The position numbers and the translations under genes are program-made. Below, one piece after another: positions 1-8,902 of a DNA stretch of 64,000 nucleotides; the stretch's first letter is position 1, and each line of letters starts with the position of its first letter. The DNA is from Alphaproteobacteria bacterium (GTDB taxonomy: Bacteria > Pseudomonadota > Alphaproteobacteria > JAVJRE01), in assembly GCA_040218575.1 (NCBI GenBank), contig JAVJRE010000003.1:310001-374000 (forward strand). Direction: 5' to 3'. The notes under the pieces are model-generated. The model was not told the origin of the DNA, searched no databases, and worked only from the letters and a program-made list of their open reading frames with translations.

Positions 1-729
1 AATGAGGCGAAGAGCCGGTTTCTCGCCAATATGAGCCATGAACTCCGCACGCCGCTCAACGCCATTCTGGGCTTTTCAGAAATCATGAAGGGGGAGCTGA
101 TCGGCGACCTCGGCAGCAGCGCCTACCGCGACTATGCCGGCAATATCCATGAGAGCGGGGCGCATCTGCTGGCCCTGATCAATGATGTTCTGGACATGTC
201 GAAGGTAGAAGCCAACCGCTATGTCCTGAACGAAACGGAGTTTGACCTGGCGGAAGTCACGGACGCGGCGCTCCGCCAGTTGCGGCCGCAGGCAGAGCGC
301 GACCAGATCATGCTGGAGATGGCCGTGCCGGTGGGTGTGCGTTTGTGGGCCGACGAGCGGGTGGTTCGCCAGATGGTGCTCAACCTGCTGACCAACGCCG
401 TCAAGTTTACGCCGCCTGGCGGCAATGTGGTGCTGAGCGTGGAGGGCGTTGATGACCGTCTGTCCTTATGTGTGCGGGACAATGGCATCGGCATTCCGCC
501 CGGTGAGATTGACCGGGTGACCCGGCCCTTCGAGCAGGTGGTCCATGACGGAAGGGCGCCGCGTGCCGGCACCGGTCTTGGCCTTGCCCTGACCAAGTCA
601 CTGATTGAGTTGCATGGGGGCGCCCTGCGCCTTGACAGCCGGGTCGGCGAGGGAACCACGGCCCGCCTGGATTTCCCACCGGCGCGTCTGCGGGCACAGG
701 CGCCGCTGGCACAGGGCCGCGCGATCTAG
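1..729 (+). CDS. Sensor histidine kinase, C-terminal part (5' end outside window)
   Basis: The reading frame is open from base 1, so this is the end of a longer gene. It holds the transmitter of a two-component sensor kinase: the HisKA dimerisation/phosphoacceptor helix with the H-box SHELRTPLNAILGFSE (His at about base 37), then a HATPase_c domain with N-box (LLTNAVKFTPPGG), G1 box (DNGIGIPP) and G2 box (GTGLGLALTK). These residues bind ATP and phosphorylate the His. The sensor input lies upstream and cannot be seen, so neither signal nor partner regulator can be named. The protein stops about 20 residues after the catalytic core, with no receiver domain. Its TAG stop overlaps the stop codon of the convergent MFS gene within a shared CTAG at 726-729. 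Confidence 0.93.
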   Translation, partial: NEAKSRFLANMSHELRTPLNAILGFSEIMKGELIGDLGSSAYRDYAGNIHESGAHLLALINDVLDMSKVEANRYVLNETEFDLAEVTDAALRQLRPQAERDQIMLEMAVPVGVRLWADERVVRQMVLNLLTNAVKFTPPGGNVVLSVEGVDDRLSLCVRDNGIGIPPGEIDRVTRPFEQVVHDGRAPRAGTGLGLALTKSLIELHGGALRLDSRVGEGTTARLDFPPARLRAQAPLAQGRAI

Positions 730-2324
730 GGTCCGGTATCTGCCGGCCCGGCAGGCCCGCTGACCACCGGCGGCGAGCCGTTTTCTCCGGCCCGGGCGGC
801 CTCGGTTTCCTGTTCCTGCGGCGAGACGGAGGCACTGCGGGCTTCGCGCAGGACCGCGAACGGGAAATAACTGGCTACCCGTAGGCCGGCGACGCTGGAC
901 AGATTGCGAAACGAGCGGCGGGTCAGGGACAGAAGCTCACGGATCACCACGCGCTCCTGCACTTCTCCCACCTCGCGCACCAGCGACAGGCGGTGGATGG
1001 AATAGAGTCCCAGTAGAAATGCCAGGAAGAAGAAGAAATCCCAGAAGCGGAAGCTGAGTGTGCGGATGACCACCTCGGCATCGCCGCTGCGCCACTGCAA
1101 AATCCAGGATAGTTCCTGGCTGGCAAAGAAATCGGCGAACAGGCCGCCGAGGATGGGGGCGGTCCCGGCCGCCAGAGAGTTGCCGATGCTGTTGGCCGCC
1201 AGATAGCTGGTGGCCGCCCCGCGCGGTGACAGTTTAAGAGCAATGTTGCTGGTCGCCAGCGTCACCCCGGCGGTGGAGATGCCCATCAGCACATGCAATG
1301 TGACGACCAGAACGAAGGTAAAACGGTGCGGGTCGGGAAAGGTCGTGAAGGTCCAGCCCAGGATGGCGAAGATGAACAGCGGCGCGCACACGCCCAATAC
1401 GGCCTTGTTGCTGAAGCGGTCCGTCATCTGGCCCCAGACCCTGACGGAGGCCACGTTCGCCCCCTGGCTTACAAGAGTCATGATGATGACCAGGGACATG
1501 GGCATGTTCAGCAGGGTCAGCATATAGACCGTGAAGAACGGTGCCGCCAGGTTGATGGCGAAGTTCCACGATACCAGGAACATCAGCAGGCGTCGGAAGT
1601 TAATATCGCGAAACGGCTGCCACAGCAGCTTCAGCAGGGGTGACGGCTTGGCCGGTCTCGCCATAGAGGCTTCAGGCATGCGGGCAATCAGCCAGGTATC
1701 AACAAAACCCATGACGCCGCCGGCCAGGAATACCACCGTATAGACATGGCGGCCAAAGTCCGGCAGCCAGGCCTGCCAAAGATCAATGAAGCCGGAGGCC
1801 AGCAACCCGATGCCCAGCGCCAGGCCGATGCCATAGAACATGCGTCGGGCGTAGTACCAACCCATACGATCCTCGGGCACCAGATCGCGCATCCATGATG
1901 ACCAGGCGCACGAGCACACCGACCCGGTTGTGCCATAGAGGATCAGCGAGACCACCAGAACCTGTCGCGCCAGAACGTCGTCGGGTATCAGGGGCGTGGC
2001 GGCAATGGCGAACAGGAAGCTGCGGCTGACGATCATCGAAATGACGGAGATGCCGCGTCGGTTCCGCACCCGTTCGATAATGAAGATGCTGGGCAGTTGC
2101 ATCAGTTGCGACAGAAACGGGATGGCGGCCAGCAGGCCAATAGTGGCGTTATTGGCGCCCAGTTGCAGCGCCAGGCCGACCACAAAGACTCCGGTGGTCA
2201 GCGCCGACTGAGCATGGGTTGCAACCGATTCGCGGATACCGGTCTTCAGGCCCGCATCCAGTGTTGCCGGCTCAAGCTTGTCGAAAACCGGAAACCGCCG
2301 GTTCAGCGCGGTTCTCAGGCCCAT
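726..2324 (-). CDS. MFS transporter
   Basis: Polytopic membrane protein of about 532 residues with roughly a dozen hydrophobic segments and Arg-rich cytoplasmic loops (for example ERVRNRRG) between early helices, as in the major facilitator superfamily. The frame is open further upstream, but the ATG at 2324 (MGLRTALNRR) is the first start downstream of the end of the neighbouring fusion gene. The C-terminal 60 residues are hydrophilic. It lies 77 bp downstream of the methyltransferase-ligase fusion on the same strand, so the two may be co-transcribed and this carrier could export that enzyme's product; that is inference. Substrate and direction cannot be read from the sequence. A sugar/nucleoside-type or uncharacterised MFS carrier is equally possible. 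Confidence 0.85.
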   Translation of the reverse strand: MGLRTALNRRFPVFDKLEPATLDAGLKTGIRESVATHAQSALTTGVFVVGLALQLGANNATIGLLAAIPFLSQLMQLPSIFIIERVRNRRGISVISMIVSRSFLFAIAATPLIPDDVLARQVLVVSLILYGTTGSVCSCAWSSWMRDLVPEDRMGWYYARRMFYGIGLALGIGLLASGFIDLWQAWLPDFGRHVYTVVFLAGGVMGFVDTWLIARMPEASMARPAKPSPLLKLLWQPFRDINFRRLLMFLVSWNFAINLAAPFFTVYMLTLLNMPMSLVIIMTLVSQGANVASVRVWGQMTDRFSNKAVLGVCAPLFIFAILGWTFTTFPDPHRFTFVLVVTLHVLMGISTAGVTLATSNIALKLSPRGAATSYLAANSIGNSLAAGTAPILGGLFADFFASQELSWILQWRSGDAEVVIRTLSFRFWDFFFFLAFLLGLYSIHRLSLVREVGEVQERVVIRELLSLTRRSFRNLSSVAGLRVASYFPFAVLREARSASVSPQEQETEAARAGENGSPPVVSGPAGPADTGP

Positions 2325-2401
2325 GGGCGGATGGTCTGCGGTATCTGTGCCGCGCTCGGGCGGTGTTGAGGGTCCATGCTGTCGCTTCGTTGACCGCCGG
2401 T

Positions 2402-4330
2402 CTAGGTGGCGGTACGCGCTGCCTGCCGGGCATCCGGTGTTTCGGTCGACAGCCGCTGACTGGCAGACTCCAGAATACGCTGCAACAGCCCGGAATAGGA
2501 CATACCGCCGAAACCGGCCATCAGGTTGAACTTGCCGTCCCAGCACCAGCCCGGATTGGGATTGACTTCCAGCAGTTTCACATTGCCGTCGCTGTCTGCC
2601 CGGAAGTCAAACCGCGCATAGTCGTGGCAGGCCAGGCGCTCAAACAACAGCGTGCTGTATTCGATCATGCTGCGGGCGACCGCCGGGTCGATGTCCGCCT
2701 CTTTGTAGCGGATATCGTTCCAGTAGGGCGACTTGGGATCCCACTTGGATTCGTATCCAAGAATCCGCGGCAGGGCCGGATCAAGCCCGCTGAAATCTAC
2801 CTCCAGCAGGGGCAGGGGTATGAGCTCCTGGCCGGGATTGCCCAGCAGCCCGACGCTGTATTCGGCGCCGGTCAGATATTCCTGCACCAGCACCGGTCGG
2901 GCGCCCAGGGTATTGCGCATGGAGGTGAGATAGTTGACCAGCTCCTGCGGTGTGGAGACCACGGCGTTGGCGGTGATGCCAATGCTTGAATCGCCCTGGT
3001 TCGGCTTCAGGATGGCAGGGAAGGAGCCGGGAATAGTTGCCGACTGGTCATCGGCCCGGACGAAGGTTTCCAGTGGCACCGGGATATCCAGCGCCGCTGC
3101 CACCGCGCGCACCAGGGCCTTGTCATAACAGGCGGCCAGGCTGGCCGGTCCGGCGCCCGTATAGGGAATGCCGATCATTTCCAGCAGGGCCGGGACGTGC
3201 AGCTCTTTCAGCGCGTCATTGTCAAACCCTTCATCGCACAGGTTGAACACCAGATCAGCCCGTGAAGCGCGGAGGTCCGTATCCAGCGTGGCGTGATTGT
3301 CCAGGTAGGAAAAGCTGTAGCCAGGCAGTTCGGCAAGGGCGTCTTTCAGCCGCCGCACCGTGGCGAAATCCTCCGCGTTGAACTGGCCGCCCAGTTTCAC
3401 CGTATCCGGCATCCTGGGATCACCCATGACCACCGTTACGGCCAGTGGCGGGCGGCCGGCGGCGGCCGGTCGCACCGGCCGACGCGGCGCTGTGGCCGTG
3501 ATGAACAGCCGGTTTGCCATCATCCCAAGGTCCTGGCCACGATCAGACTGCGCCTCGATGCTCTGGTGCACGCGGACGGTCTGGAACCCCAGTGATTCAA
3601 GCAACTCGACGATCCGCTGGCGGGAGTAAAGCCGCTCCGCATAGAACTGGTCGGCAATGACACCGCGCTCGCTGTGCACCACCACCTCGCGCGAAATCAG
3701 CCGGTCCCCGTCACCGCTGAGGGATCGCTCGCGGCAGACGAAATGCTGCTGGTCCACCCACTCCCACGTCCGGCGTTCGTAGTGCGTCCGCATCCAGTCA
3801 CCGTCGGTGATGTCGAGCGCAAAGGTGCCGCCGGAACGCAGAGCCCGCTTGACCCGCTCCAATACCTTCACATCGTCCTTGGGCGAGGAAAAATAGCCGA
3901 ACGAATTGCCCATCATGATGACCGCGTCAAAACCGCCTTCCTCGACGCGGAAACGGCGGGCGTCGCCGTCGTGGAAGGTGACCGGCAAACCCTGAGAGCG
4001 GCCGCGGCGGCGGGCCAGGCGGATCAGATAGCGGGAACGGTCAACGCCCACCACATGTCCGAATCCGCGGCTGGCCAGCTCCATGACGTGGCGGCCCTGG
4101 CCGCAGCACAGGTCGAGAATCCGGTCAGTCGGCGCCAGGCTGGCGGCCTGCAACAGGGTATCCACCTCGTGCCGGGTGTTGACCGCGTTCTCCACCACGT
4201 CGCCGTCCGTTTGCAGATAGACCGAATCGAATAGCTCGCGCCACCACTCGGCGGGCAGGTGGCTCTCCAGGTCGGCAACCGGCCCCAGGGTGCCGATGGG
4301 GCGATTGCGTGTGGCGGGCGTTCTGGTCAT
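2402..4330 (-). CDS. SAM-dependent methyltransferase / D-Ala-D-Ala ligase-like ATP-grasp fusion
   Basis: A 642-residue protein with two complete enzyme modules in one frame. Residues about 45-280 are a class I SAM methyltransferase: motif I ILDLCCGQGR (71-80), acidic loop GVDRS (95-99) and a motif IV-like stretch FDAVIMMGNSFGYF. After a short Pro/Ala/Arg linker near residue 290, the rest is an ATP-grasp ligase of the D-alanine--D-alanine ligase type: N-terminal domain with VFNLCDEGFDNDALKELHVP, ATP-binding lysine region PAILKPNQGDSSIGI, and metal-binding end LLEVNPNPGW. Such ligases join a carboxylate to an amine through an acyl phosphate. The same polypeptide could therefore make and methylate a small amide or dipeptide. 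It is transcribed toward the MFS carrier. No shift or stop separates the modules. Substrates are unknown; real cell-wall Ddl is not fused like this. Confidence 0.88.
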   Translation of the reverse strand: MTRTPATRNRPIGTLGPVADLESHLPAEWWRELFDSVYLQTDGDVVENAVNTRHEVDTLLQAASLAPTDRILDLCCGQGRHVMELASRGFGHVVGVDRSRYLIRLARRRGRSQGLPVTFHDGDARRFRVEEGGFDAVIMMGNSFGYFSSPKDDVKVLERVKRALRSGGTFALDITDGDWMRTHYERRTWEWVDQQHFVCRERSLSGDGDRLISREVVVHSERGVIADQFYAERLYSRQRIVELLESLGFQTVRVHQSIEAQSDRGQDLGMMANRLFITATAPRRPVRPAAAGRPPLAVTVVMGDPRMPDTVKLGGQFNAEDFATVRRLKDALAELPGYSFSYLDNHATLDTDLRASRADLVFNLCDEGFDNDALKELHVPALLEMIGIPYTGAGPASLAACYDKALVRAVAAALDIPVPLETFVRADDQSATIPGSFPAILKPNQGDSSIGITANAVVSTPQELVNYLTSMRNTLGARPVLVQEYLTGAEYSVGLLGNPGQELIPLPLLEVDFSGLDPALPRILGYESKWDPKSPYWNDIRYKEADIDPAVARSMIEYSTLLFERLACHDYARFDFRADSDGNVKLLEVNPNPGWCWDGKFNLMAGFGGMSYSGLLQRILESASQRLSTETPDARQAARTAT

Positions 4331-4660
4331 TGGGGGAATCCGTTCCGAGGGTCTGAAGTGCAGCCGGGCCTGCTTGCCGCGTGCGGTAGCGCGCAGGATA
4401 GCGTGATCACTGCCGGCTCATGCAGTCAACTGCTGCGTCTGTCAATGGCGGAATTGACGCCGCCCGCCACGGCGCGGCGCACCGGCAGCGGGATGGTCAA
4501 AAACACGGCTCAAAGTCTGCTATCCTGTGGGCTATGGACGACGCCCTGCAACAGACGCACACCACCTGTCGAACGGCTGGCCGGCTGGTCCGCCCGGCGG
4601 CCTCGTCCGCGCCGGCCCCTCTGGCTCTCCGCGGCCGGGCCCCGAGACCTGAGCCTGTGC
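4331..4660. other. Divergent intergenic region, fusion gene / mgtE
   Basis: A 330-bp spacer between two divergent genes, so it must hold both promoters. The mgtE frame stays open back to 4259 but the residues encoded upstream of 4661 look like non-coding GC-rich translation (Arg, Pro, Ser rich). A TATCCT hexamer near 4520 could be a -10 for mgtE but has no convincing -35. No Mg2+ riboswitch (M-box or mgtA-type) structure could be recognised by eye. Confidence 0.4.
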
Positions 4661-6058
4661 ATGTCTGACAAGCCCGCCATGGACCTGTCGGACGACAGCC
4701 GTCCGGCCTTGTCCCCCGATGACCGTCTGACCCCGGCCGTCATTGATGGCATCAACGATGCCTTGAAAGACGGGGACGAGGACGTATTGCTCCGCATTAC
4801 GGCGGGACTGGCGCCGTCCGACATGGCGGATCTGGTGGAATCCCTGGAGCCGGAGGACCGTAGCCGTCTGCTGAGTATCCTCGGGCCGCGCCTCGATTTC
4901 GATGTCTTTCCGGAGCTCGATGAAACCCTGCGGCAGGAGCTCCTGGGCGACATGCCGGCGCAGGATGTGGCGCTGGCCGTCTCCGCTCTCGATACCGACG
5001 AAGCGGTGGAAGTGCTGGAGGACATGCACCCGGCGGCGCAGCGTGAGGTGCTGGACGCCGTGGCCCCCGCCGAACGCCGCACCCTGGAGGCATCGCTGGC
5101 CTGGCCGGAGGATAGCGCCGGTCGACTCATGGTGCCCGAAACCCTCAGCGCGCCGCACACATGGACCGTCGGCGACGTCATCGATCACATTCGGGCGGCC
5201 GACCGCCTGCCGGAGCGGTTCTATGATGTGATTCTGCTGGATGATGACCGGCGGCCGGTGGCGACGATCCCGCTGCACCGCGTTCTGGCGACGCGGCGAC
5301 CCACGCCGCTTGCCGACATCGGTCAGGACGATATGAAACGCATTCCCGTGACCATGGACCAGGAGGACGTGGCCCATCTGTTTCGTCGCTATGGCCTGGT
5401 GTCCGGCCCGGTGGTGGACGAGGACGGTCGGCTGCTTGGCATGATTACGGTGGATGATATCGTTGACGTGATCGACGAAGAGGCCAATGAAGACCTTATG
5501 CGCCTGGGCGGCGTCTCTGGTTCCGACCTCTATCGCGCGACCATGAAAACCACCGTCGCGCGTGGATCGTGGCTGGCGGTCAACCTGGCGACTGCGATCG
5601 CGGCGTCTGTTGTGATTGGCTTCTTTCAGGTTGCCATAGAGCAAATCGTCGCCCTGGCGGTTCTCATGCCGATTGTCGCGTCCATGGGCGGCAACGCCGG
5701 CATCCAGACCATGACCGTAGTGGTCCGCGCTATCGCCATGAAGCAATTGACACGGGCTAATCTGCTGCGGGCGCTGGCCAAGGAGGTGACGGTCGGCCTG
5801 CTCAATGGTCTTGTCTTCGCGGGGCTGGTCGGCGTCGTTGCGATTGTCTGGTTTGGCCGCGTCGATATCGGCGCGGTTATAGCGGTGTCCATGCTCCTCA
5901 ACCTGATCGTCGCCAATCTGGCTGGAATCCTGATTCCCGTGGGGCTGGAGCGTGTCGGTGCCGATCCGGCGGCGGCGTCCGGTGTACTGCTGACCACGGT
6001 GACCGATGTTCTGGGCTTTCTGACTTTTCTTGGCCTCGCCGCCCTGCTCCTGCTTTAG
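4661..6058 (+). CDS. mgtE: Magnesium transporter MgtE
   Basis: A 466-residue Mg2+ channel. Order: N-terminal MgtE_N helical superhelix (about 35-135, repeats like LEPEDRSRLLSILG and LDTDEAVEVLEDMHP), a CBS-domain pair (about 150-265, including DEDGRLLGMITVDDIVDVI), the plug helix (EEANEDLMRLGGV), then five transmembrane helices containing the conserved pore region MPIVASMGGNAGIQTMTVVVRA. The cytoplasmic domains of this family sense Mg2+ and close the pore at high concentration. ATG 4661 (MSDKPAMDLSDD) is chosen because upstream residues lack family similarity; the ribosome site is weak and Met at 4679 is an alternative. The last four bases overlap the end of the convergent MFS gene. Confidence 0.95.
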   Translation: MSDKPAMDLSDDSRPALSPDDRLTPAVIDGINDALKDGDEDVLLRITAGLAPSDMADLVESLEPEDRSRLLSILGPRLDFDVFPELDETLRQELLGDMPAQDVALAVSALDTDEAVEVLEDMHPAAQREVLDAVAPAERRTLEASLAWPEDSAGRLMVPETLSAPHTWTVGDVIDHIRAADRLPERFYDVILLDDDRRPVATIPLHRVLATRRPTPLADIGQDDMKRIPVTMDQEDVAHLFRRYGLVSGPVVDEDGRLLGMITVDDIVDVIDEEANEDLMRLGGVSGSDLYRATMKTTVARGSWLAVNLATAIAASVVIGFFQVAIEQIVALAVLMPIVASMGGNAGIQTMTVVVRAIAMKQLTRANLLRALAKEVTVGLLNGLVFAGLVGVVAIVWFGRVDIGAVIAVSMLLNLIVANLAGILIPVGLERVGADPAAASGVLLTTVTDVLGFLTFLGLAALLLL

Positions 6059-7326
6059 GCCTTGCCCGCCGGCGCCGGTTCACTTTCCAGAATCGCTGCC
6101 AACCGGCGTCGCCGGGCCATGGCATAGAGCCATACGGACAGGCTGAGCAGGGCGGCGATGGCAATGGGCCAGCGCAGGCCCACGCCATCGGCGATGCGGC
6201 CGACGACAAACGCACCCAGCGCCGGCGCCGCGCGCATGGTCATGCCCCAGAAGCTCATGACGCGGCCGCGCATGGCGTCATCAACCGCCGATTGCACCAG
6301 GGTGATGGAGCCGATGATATAGGTGGCGGTGGCCACGCCGGAGGCGAAGAGCAGGGCGAGGGCGACCCACAGCACCGGCGCGATCGACAGGCCGAACACC
6401 GCAACCGTGGAAACCAGGATGGCCAGGAGCACACGCTGGGTCAGGCCGGCGGTACGACCGCGCTGGGCCAGCAGCAGGCCGCCGACCATGGCGCCGCCGC
6501 CCTGGGCGGTAGCCAGCCAGAACAGATAGCTCTCATTGCCGAAAATGTCGCCGGCGACACCGGCCAGCAACTCGCCGACCGGGCGCATCAGGACGCCGGC
6601 CATCACCATCAGCAGAAAGACCGGCCCGATGCCGGGATGATGAATGATATAGCGCAGCCCGGCCATGGCTTCGCGCCGTACGCTGGTGGTGGCATCCGGC
6701 ATACGGGGTGGTTGCGGTGTCACGCGCAGGGCCATCAGGGCAATCAGGAACACACCATAGGTCACGGCGTTGAACAGGAAGGCTGCGCCGGCGCCACCAC
6801 CAAACTCGATAAGAAGGCCGGCCACCATGGGTCCGAGAAAGATGGACGTGGTCACCATGGAGCCATTGAGGCCAAGGGCGCTGGCCAGGTTTCTGCGTGA
6901 GACCAGACGCGGGATCGCGCTCATCTGCGCCGGCATATTAAACGTCATGACGGTGCCCCCGGCGAGCACCAGGGCCAGCAGGATCCAGCGGTCTATGGCG
7001 CCGGCATAGGTCAGCACGGCCAGCACCGTTGCCAGGATCGCCGCAAGGGTCTGGGTGATGCGCAGCAAACGGAAGCGATCCATGCGGTCGGTAACGACGC
7101 CGGCCACCGGTCCCAGAACGAGGACCGCGGCGACATCGGCCAGGGCCATGATGCCCAACCAGAAATGAGAGTGGGTGAGGTTCCAGGTGACGGCCTGAAT
7201 GGCCAGACGCTGCACCCAGAATCCAAGCACCGACAGGGATGACCCGGCGAAGTAGACCCGGAAATCACGCTCCGCCAGGACGCGGCGTATGCCGCCCTCG
7301 GGTCGGGGTGTGGCGGTTTCACTCAT
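6055..7326 (-). CDS. MFS transporter (MFS_3 / EntS-like)
   Basis: A 423-residue protein with 12 predicted membrane segments. The N-terminal start (RVLAERDFRVYFAGSSLSVLGFWVQRLAIQ) and the loop GVVTDRMDRFRLLRITQ between helices 2 and 3 are typical of the MFS_3 group, which includes the enterobactin exporter EntS and several drug-efflux carriers. The C-terminal half has the repeated loop MRGRVMSFWGMTMRAAPALGAFVVGRIAD. The start ATG at 7326 is the only reasonable one. It converges on mgtE with a four-base overlap. Likely an exporter of the inner membrane; the substrate is not deducible and no biosynthetic cluster adjoins it. Confidence 0.88.
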   Translation of the reverse strand: MSETATPRPEGGIRRVLAERDFRVYFAGSSLSVLGFWVQRLAIQAVTWNLTHSHFWLGIMALADVAAVLVLGPVAGVVTDRMDRFRLLRITQTLAAILATVLAVLTYAGAIDRWILLALVLAGGTVMTFNMPAQMSAIPRLVSRRNLASALGLNGSMVTTSIFLGPMVAGLLIEFGGGAGAAFLFNAVTYGVFLIALMALRVTPQPPRMPDATTSVRREAMAGLRYIIHHPGIGPVFLLMVMAGVLMRPVGELLAGVAGDIFGNESYLFWLATAQGGGAMVGGLLLAQRGRTAGLTQRVLLAILVSTVAVFGLSIAPVLWVALALLFASGVATATYIIGSITLVQSAVDDAMRGRVMSFWGMTMRAAPALGAFVVGRIADGVGLRWPIAIAALLSLSVWLYAMARRRRLAAILESEPAPAGKA

Positions 7327-7623
7327 GGGCGGAGGCGTCCGGTTGGCCGGCCGGCGTGATCGCGGCGGACGGCGGGTCAGGTCTTCATACTTTCTTTGAG
7401 TCTCTGAAGTCTAATCCCTGGCTTGGGCCCTTGTCATATACCGCCACCGGTGTGTTGATCTGAGCTTGGGCCATAGCGCTCTGCCAACGCCAATCACGCA
7501 GCTTTGACTCGCGAAGCCGTGGTCCGCGATCATTCGTCCTTGGAGCGGAGGCCGCGGGCGGCGACAATTGCTGGTAGTGAATCAGATCATTGAGCACAGG
7601 TGCTGAACCACGTGGAGCCGCCC
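7327..7623. other. Divergent intergenic region, MFS / msrP
   Basis: About 300 bp with visibly lower GC than the flanking genes. It must contain the promoters of both divergent genes. A 70-codon minus-strand frame (7385-7597) is open here but has no recognisable similarity or convincing ribosome site, so it is not called. Confidence 0.35.
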
Positions 7624-8589
7624 ATGCTGACCAGAGTCAAACGCGGATGGGAGTTGCCGGAATCGGCGGCAACGCCGGAATCGGTCTATCTGACGCGTCG
7701 CACCCTGGCAAAGGCGCTTGCCGCCGGACCATTGATCGCGGCGGGCGCGTCACTGCCGGCGTGGGCCGAAACAAGCGCCGATCCGACGGCTGATCTGTAT
7801 CCGGCGACGCGCAATGACCGCTACACGGTCATGCGCCCGCTGACTGATGAAGAGACAGCCACCAGTTATAACAACTTCTATGAATTCGGCTCCCACAAGC
7901 GCATCGCCAAGGCCGCCCGGGAGATGGTGACCCGGCCCTGGACGGTGACCATCGACGGCATGGTTGAAAAGGAACAGGTGCTCGATATCGACACCCTGAT
8001 CCGCATGATGCCGTTGGAGGAACGGGTCTATCGCCATCGCTGTGTCGAGGCCTGGGCCATGACCGTGCCGTGGAGCGGTTTCCCCATGAGCACGCTGGTC
8101 GCCCTGGCCGCGCCTTCATCGGGTGTGCGCTATGTGCGCATGGAGACTTTCGCTGAGGTGGACTGGGCGCCAGGCCTGCGTCAGTTCTGGTATCCGTGGC
8201 CCTATACCGAGGGCCTGACTATCGAAGAGGCCACCAACGATCTGGCTTTTCTGGTGACCGGCCTCTACGGCAAGCCGGTGCCCAATCAGAATGGCGCGCC
8301 GTTGCGCCTCGCCCTGCCATGGAAGTATGGCTTCAAGTCCATCAAGTCCATCACGCGCTTTACCTTTACCGACCGGCGTCCGCTCTCCTACTGGGAGCAG
8401 TTGCAGGATCGCGAATATGGCTTCTGGGCCAATGTTAATCCGGAGGTGCCCCATCCGCGCTGGAGCCAGGCGACGGAAGAGCTGATCGGCACCGGTGGAG
8501 AACGCGTACCGACGCGCCTGTTCAACGGGTATGGAGAGTTTGTCGCCCATCTCTACGATGGGCTGGACGGCGAGCGGTTGTGGATGTGA
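7624..8589 (+). CDS. msrP: Protein-methionine-sulfoxide reductase catalytic subunit MsrP (YedY)
   Basis: A 321-residue periplasmic molybdoenzyme that reduces methionine sulfoxide in oxidised envelope proteins. A twin-arginine leader (TRRTLAKALAAGPLIAAGA, RR at 25-26) ends near AWAET, as expected for a folded Mo-cofactor protein. The molybdopterin domain follows with the metal-ligating Cys at about 140 (YRHRCVEAWAM) and conserved NNFYEFG, FWYPWPYTEGLT and PLRLALPWKYGFKSIK. ATG 7624 has a GGAG about eight bases upstream; the ATG at 7600 adds eight residues with poorer support. The membrane haem partner MsrQ, usually the next gene, is absent: the next gene is on the other strand. Confidence 0.96.
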   Translation: MLTRVKRGWELPESAATPESVYLTRRTLAKALAAGPLIAAGASLPAWAETSADPTADLYPATRNDRYTVMRPLTDEETATSYNNFYEFGSHKRIAKAAREMVTRPWTVTIDGMVEKEQVLDIDTLIRMMPLEERVYRHRCVEAWAMTVPWSGFPMSTLVALAAPSSGVRYVRMETFAEVDWAPGLRQFWYPWPYTEGLTIEEATNDLAFLVTGLYGKPVPNQNGAPLRLALPWKYGFKSIKSITRFTFTDRRPLSYWEQLQDREYGFWANVNPEVPHPRWSQATEELIGTGGERVPTRLFNGYGEFVAHLYDGLDGERLWM

Positions 8590-8613
8590 CCCGGCCATAG
8601 CGGGCGGCGCAGC

Positions 8614-8643
8614 AAAAAAAAGGCCGGGCCCGAGGGCCCGGCC
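8614..8643 (-). terminator. Rho-independent terminator, minus strand
   Basis: Read on the minus strand: a hairpin with 10-bp arms (GGCCGGGCCC / GGGCCCGGCC, 2-base loop) followed by eight T residues. The T-tract lies on the msrP side, so it ends transcripts arriving from higher coordinates, that is the lysR message or a small RNA from the 8644-8902 gap. It has no T-tract for msrP. Confidence 0.85.
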
Positions 8644-8902
8644 AGTGCGCCATGCGGCGCTCTTGCGTCGAGGACCGGGGCGGTGGGGGGAACACCGTTT
8701 GTCCGGCTGCCACCCAGGGTGACCTGGAGGGGATGGCCACGTCCGGGAGGTCTCGATCGGATGCTCCATAGTTAGGATCGTGCCTGCCCGGAAGGAAGTG
8801 TCGTTTGGCCAGACAAGCCATGCGTCTGACGCATGGCTGGCACTAAACCTGTCACACAATGCGCGGGTTTCCGGGGTTTTCTGCTCGCGCCCTAGCGCGG
8901 TA
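8644..8902. other. Non-coding stretch between lysR stop and minus-strand terminator
   Basis: About 260 bases without a credible gene. On the minus strand it would be a long 3' UTR of lysR or an independent small RNA, since a strong terminator follows at 8614-8643. It contains the 23-bp palindrome listed separately. Together with 8590-8643 it makes up the 313-bp gap between msrP and lysR. Confidence 0.4.
8816..8838. repeat. 23-bp perfect inverted repeat
   Basis: Arms AGCCATGCGTC and GACGCATGGCT (11 bp each, perfect) around one base. It could be an operator for a dimeric regulator or a hairpin in the lysR 3' region. There is no T-run next to it, so it is not a standard terminator. Confidence 0.7.

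Noticed and set aside
7385-7597. 70-codon minus-strand frame in the msrP upstream gap
   Set aside because: No similarity recognised, no convincing ribosome site, and it covers the region where the msrP promoter must be. It might be a gene remnant but cannot be supported.
8787-8798. CCCGGAAGGAAG resembling the SRP RNA tetraloop region
   Set aside because: The required pairing partner (GGTCAGG-type 5' strand) and the downstream AGCAGCC are missing, so no helix 8 forms; treated as coincidence.
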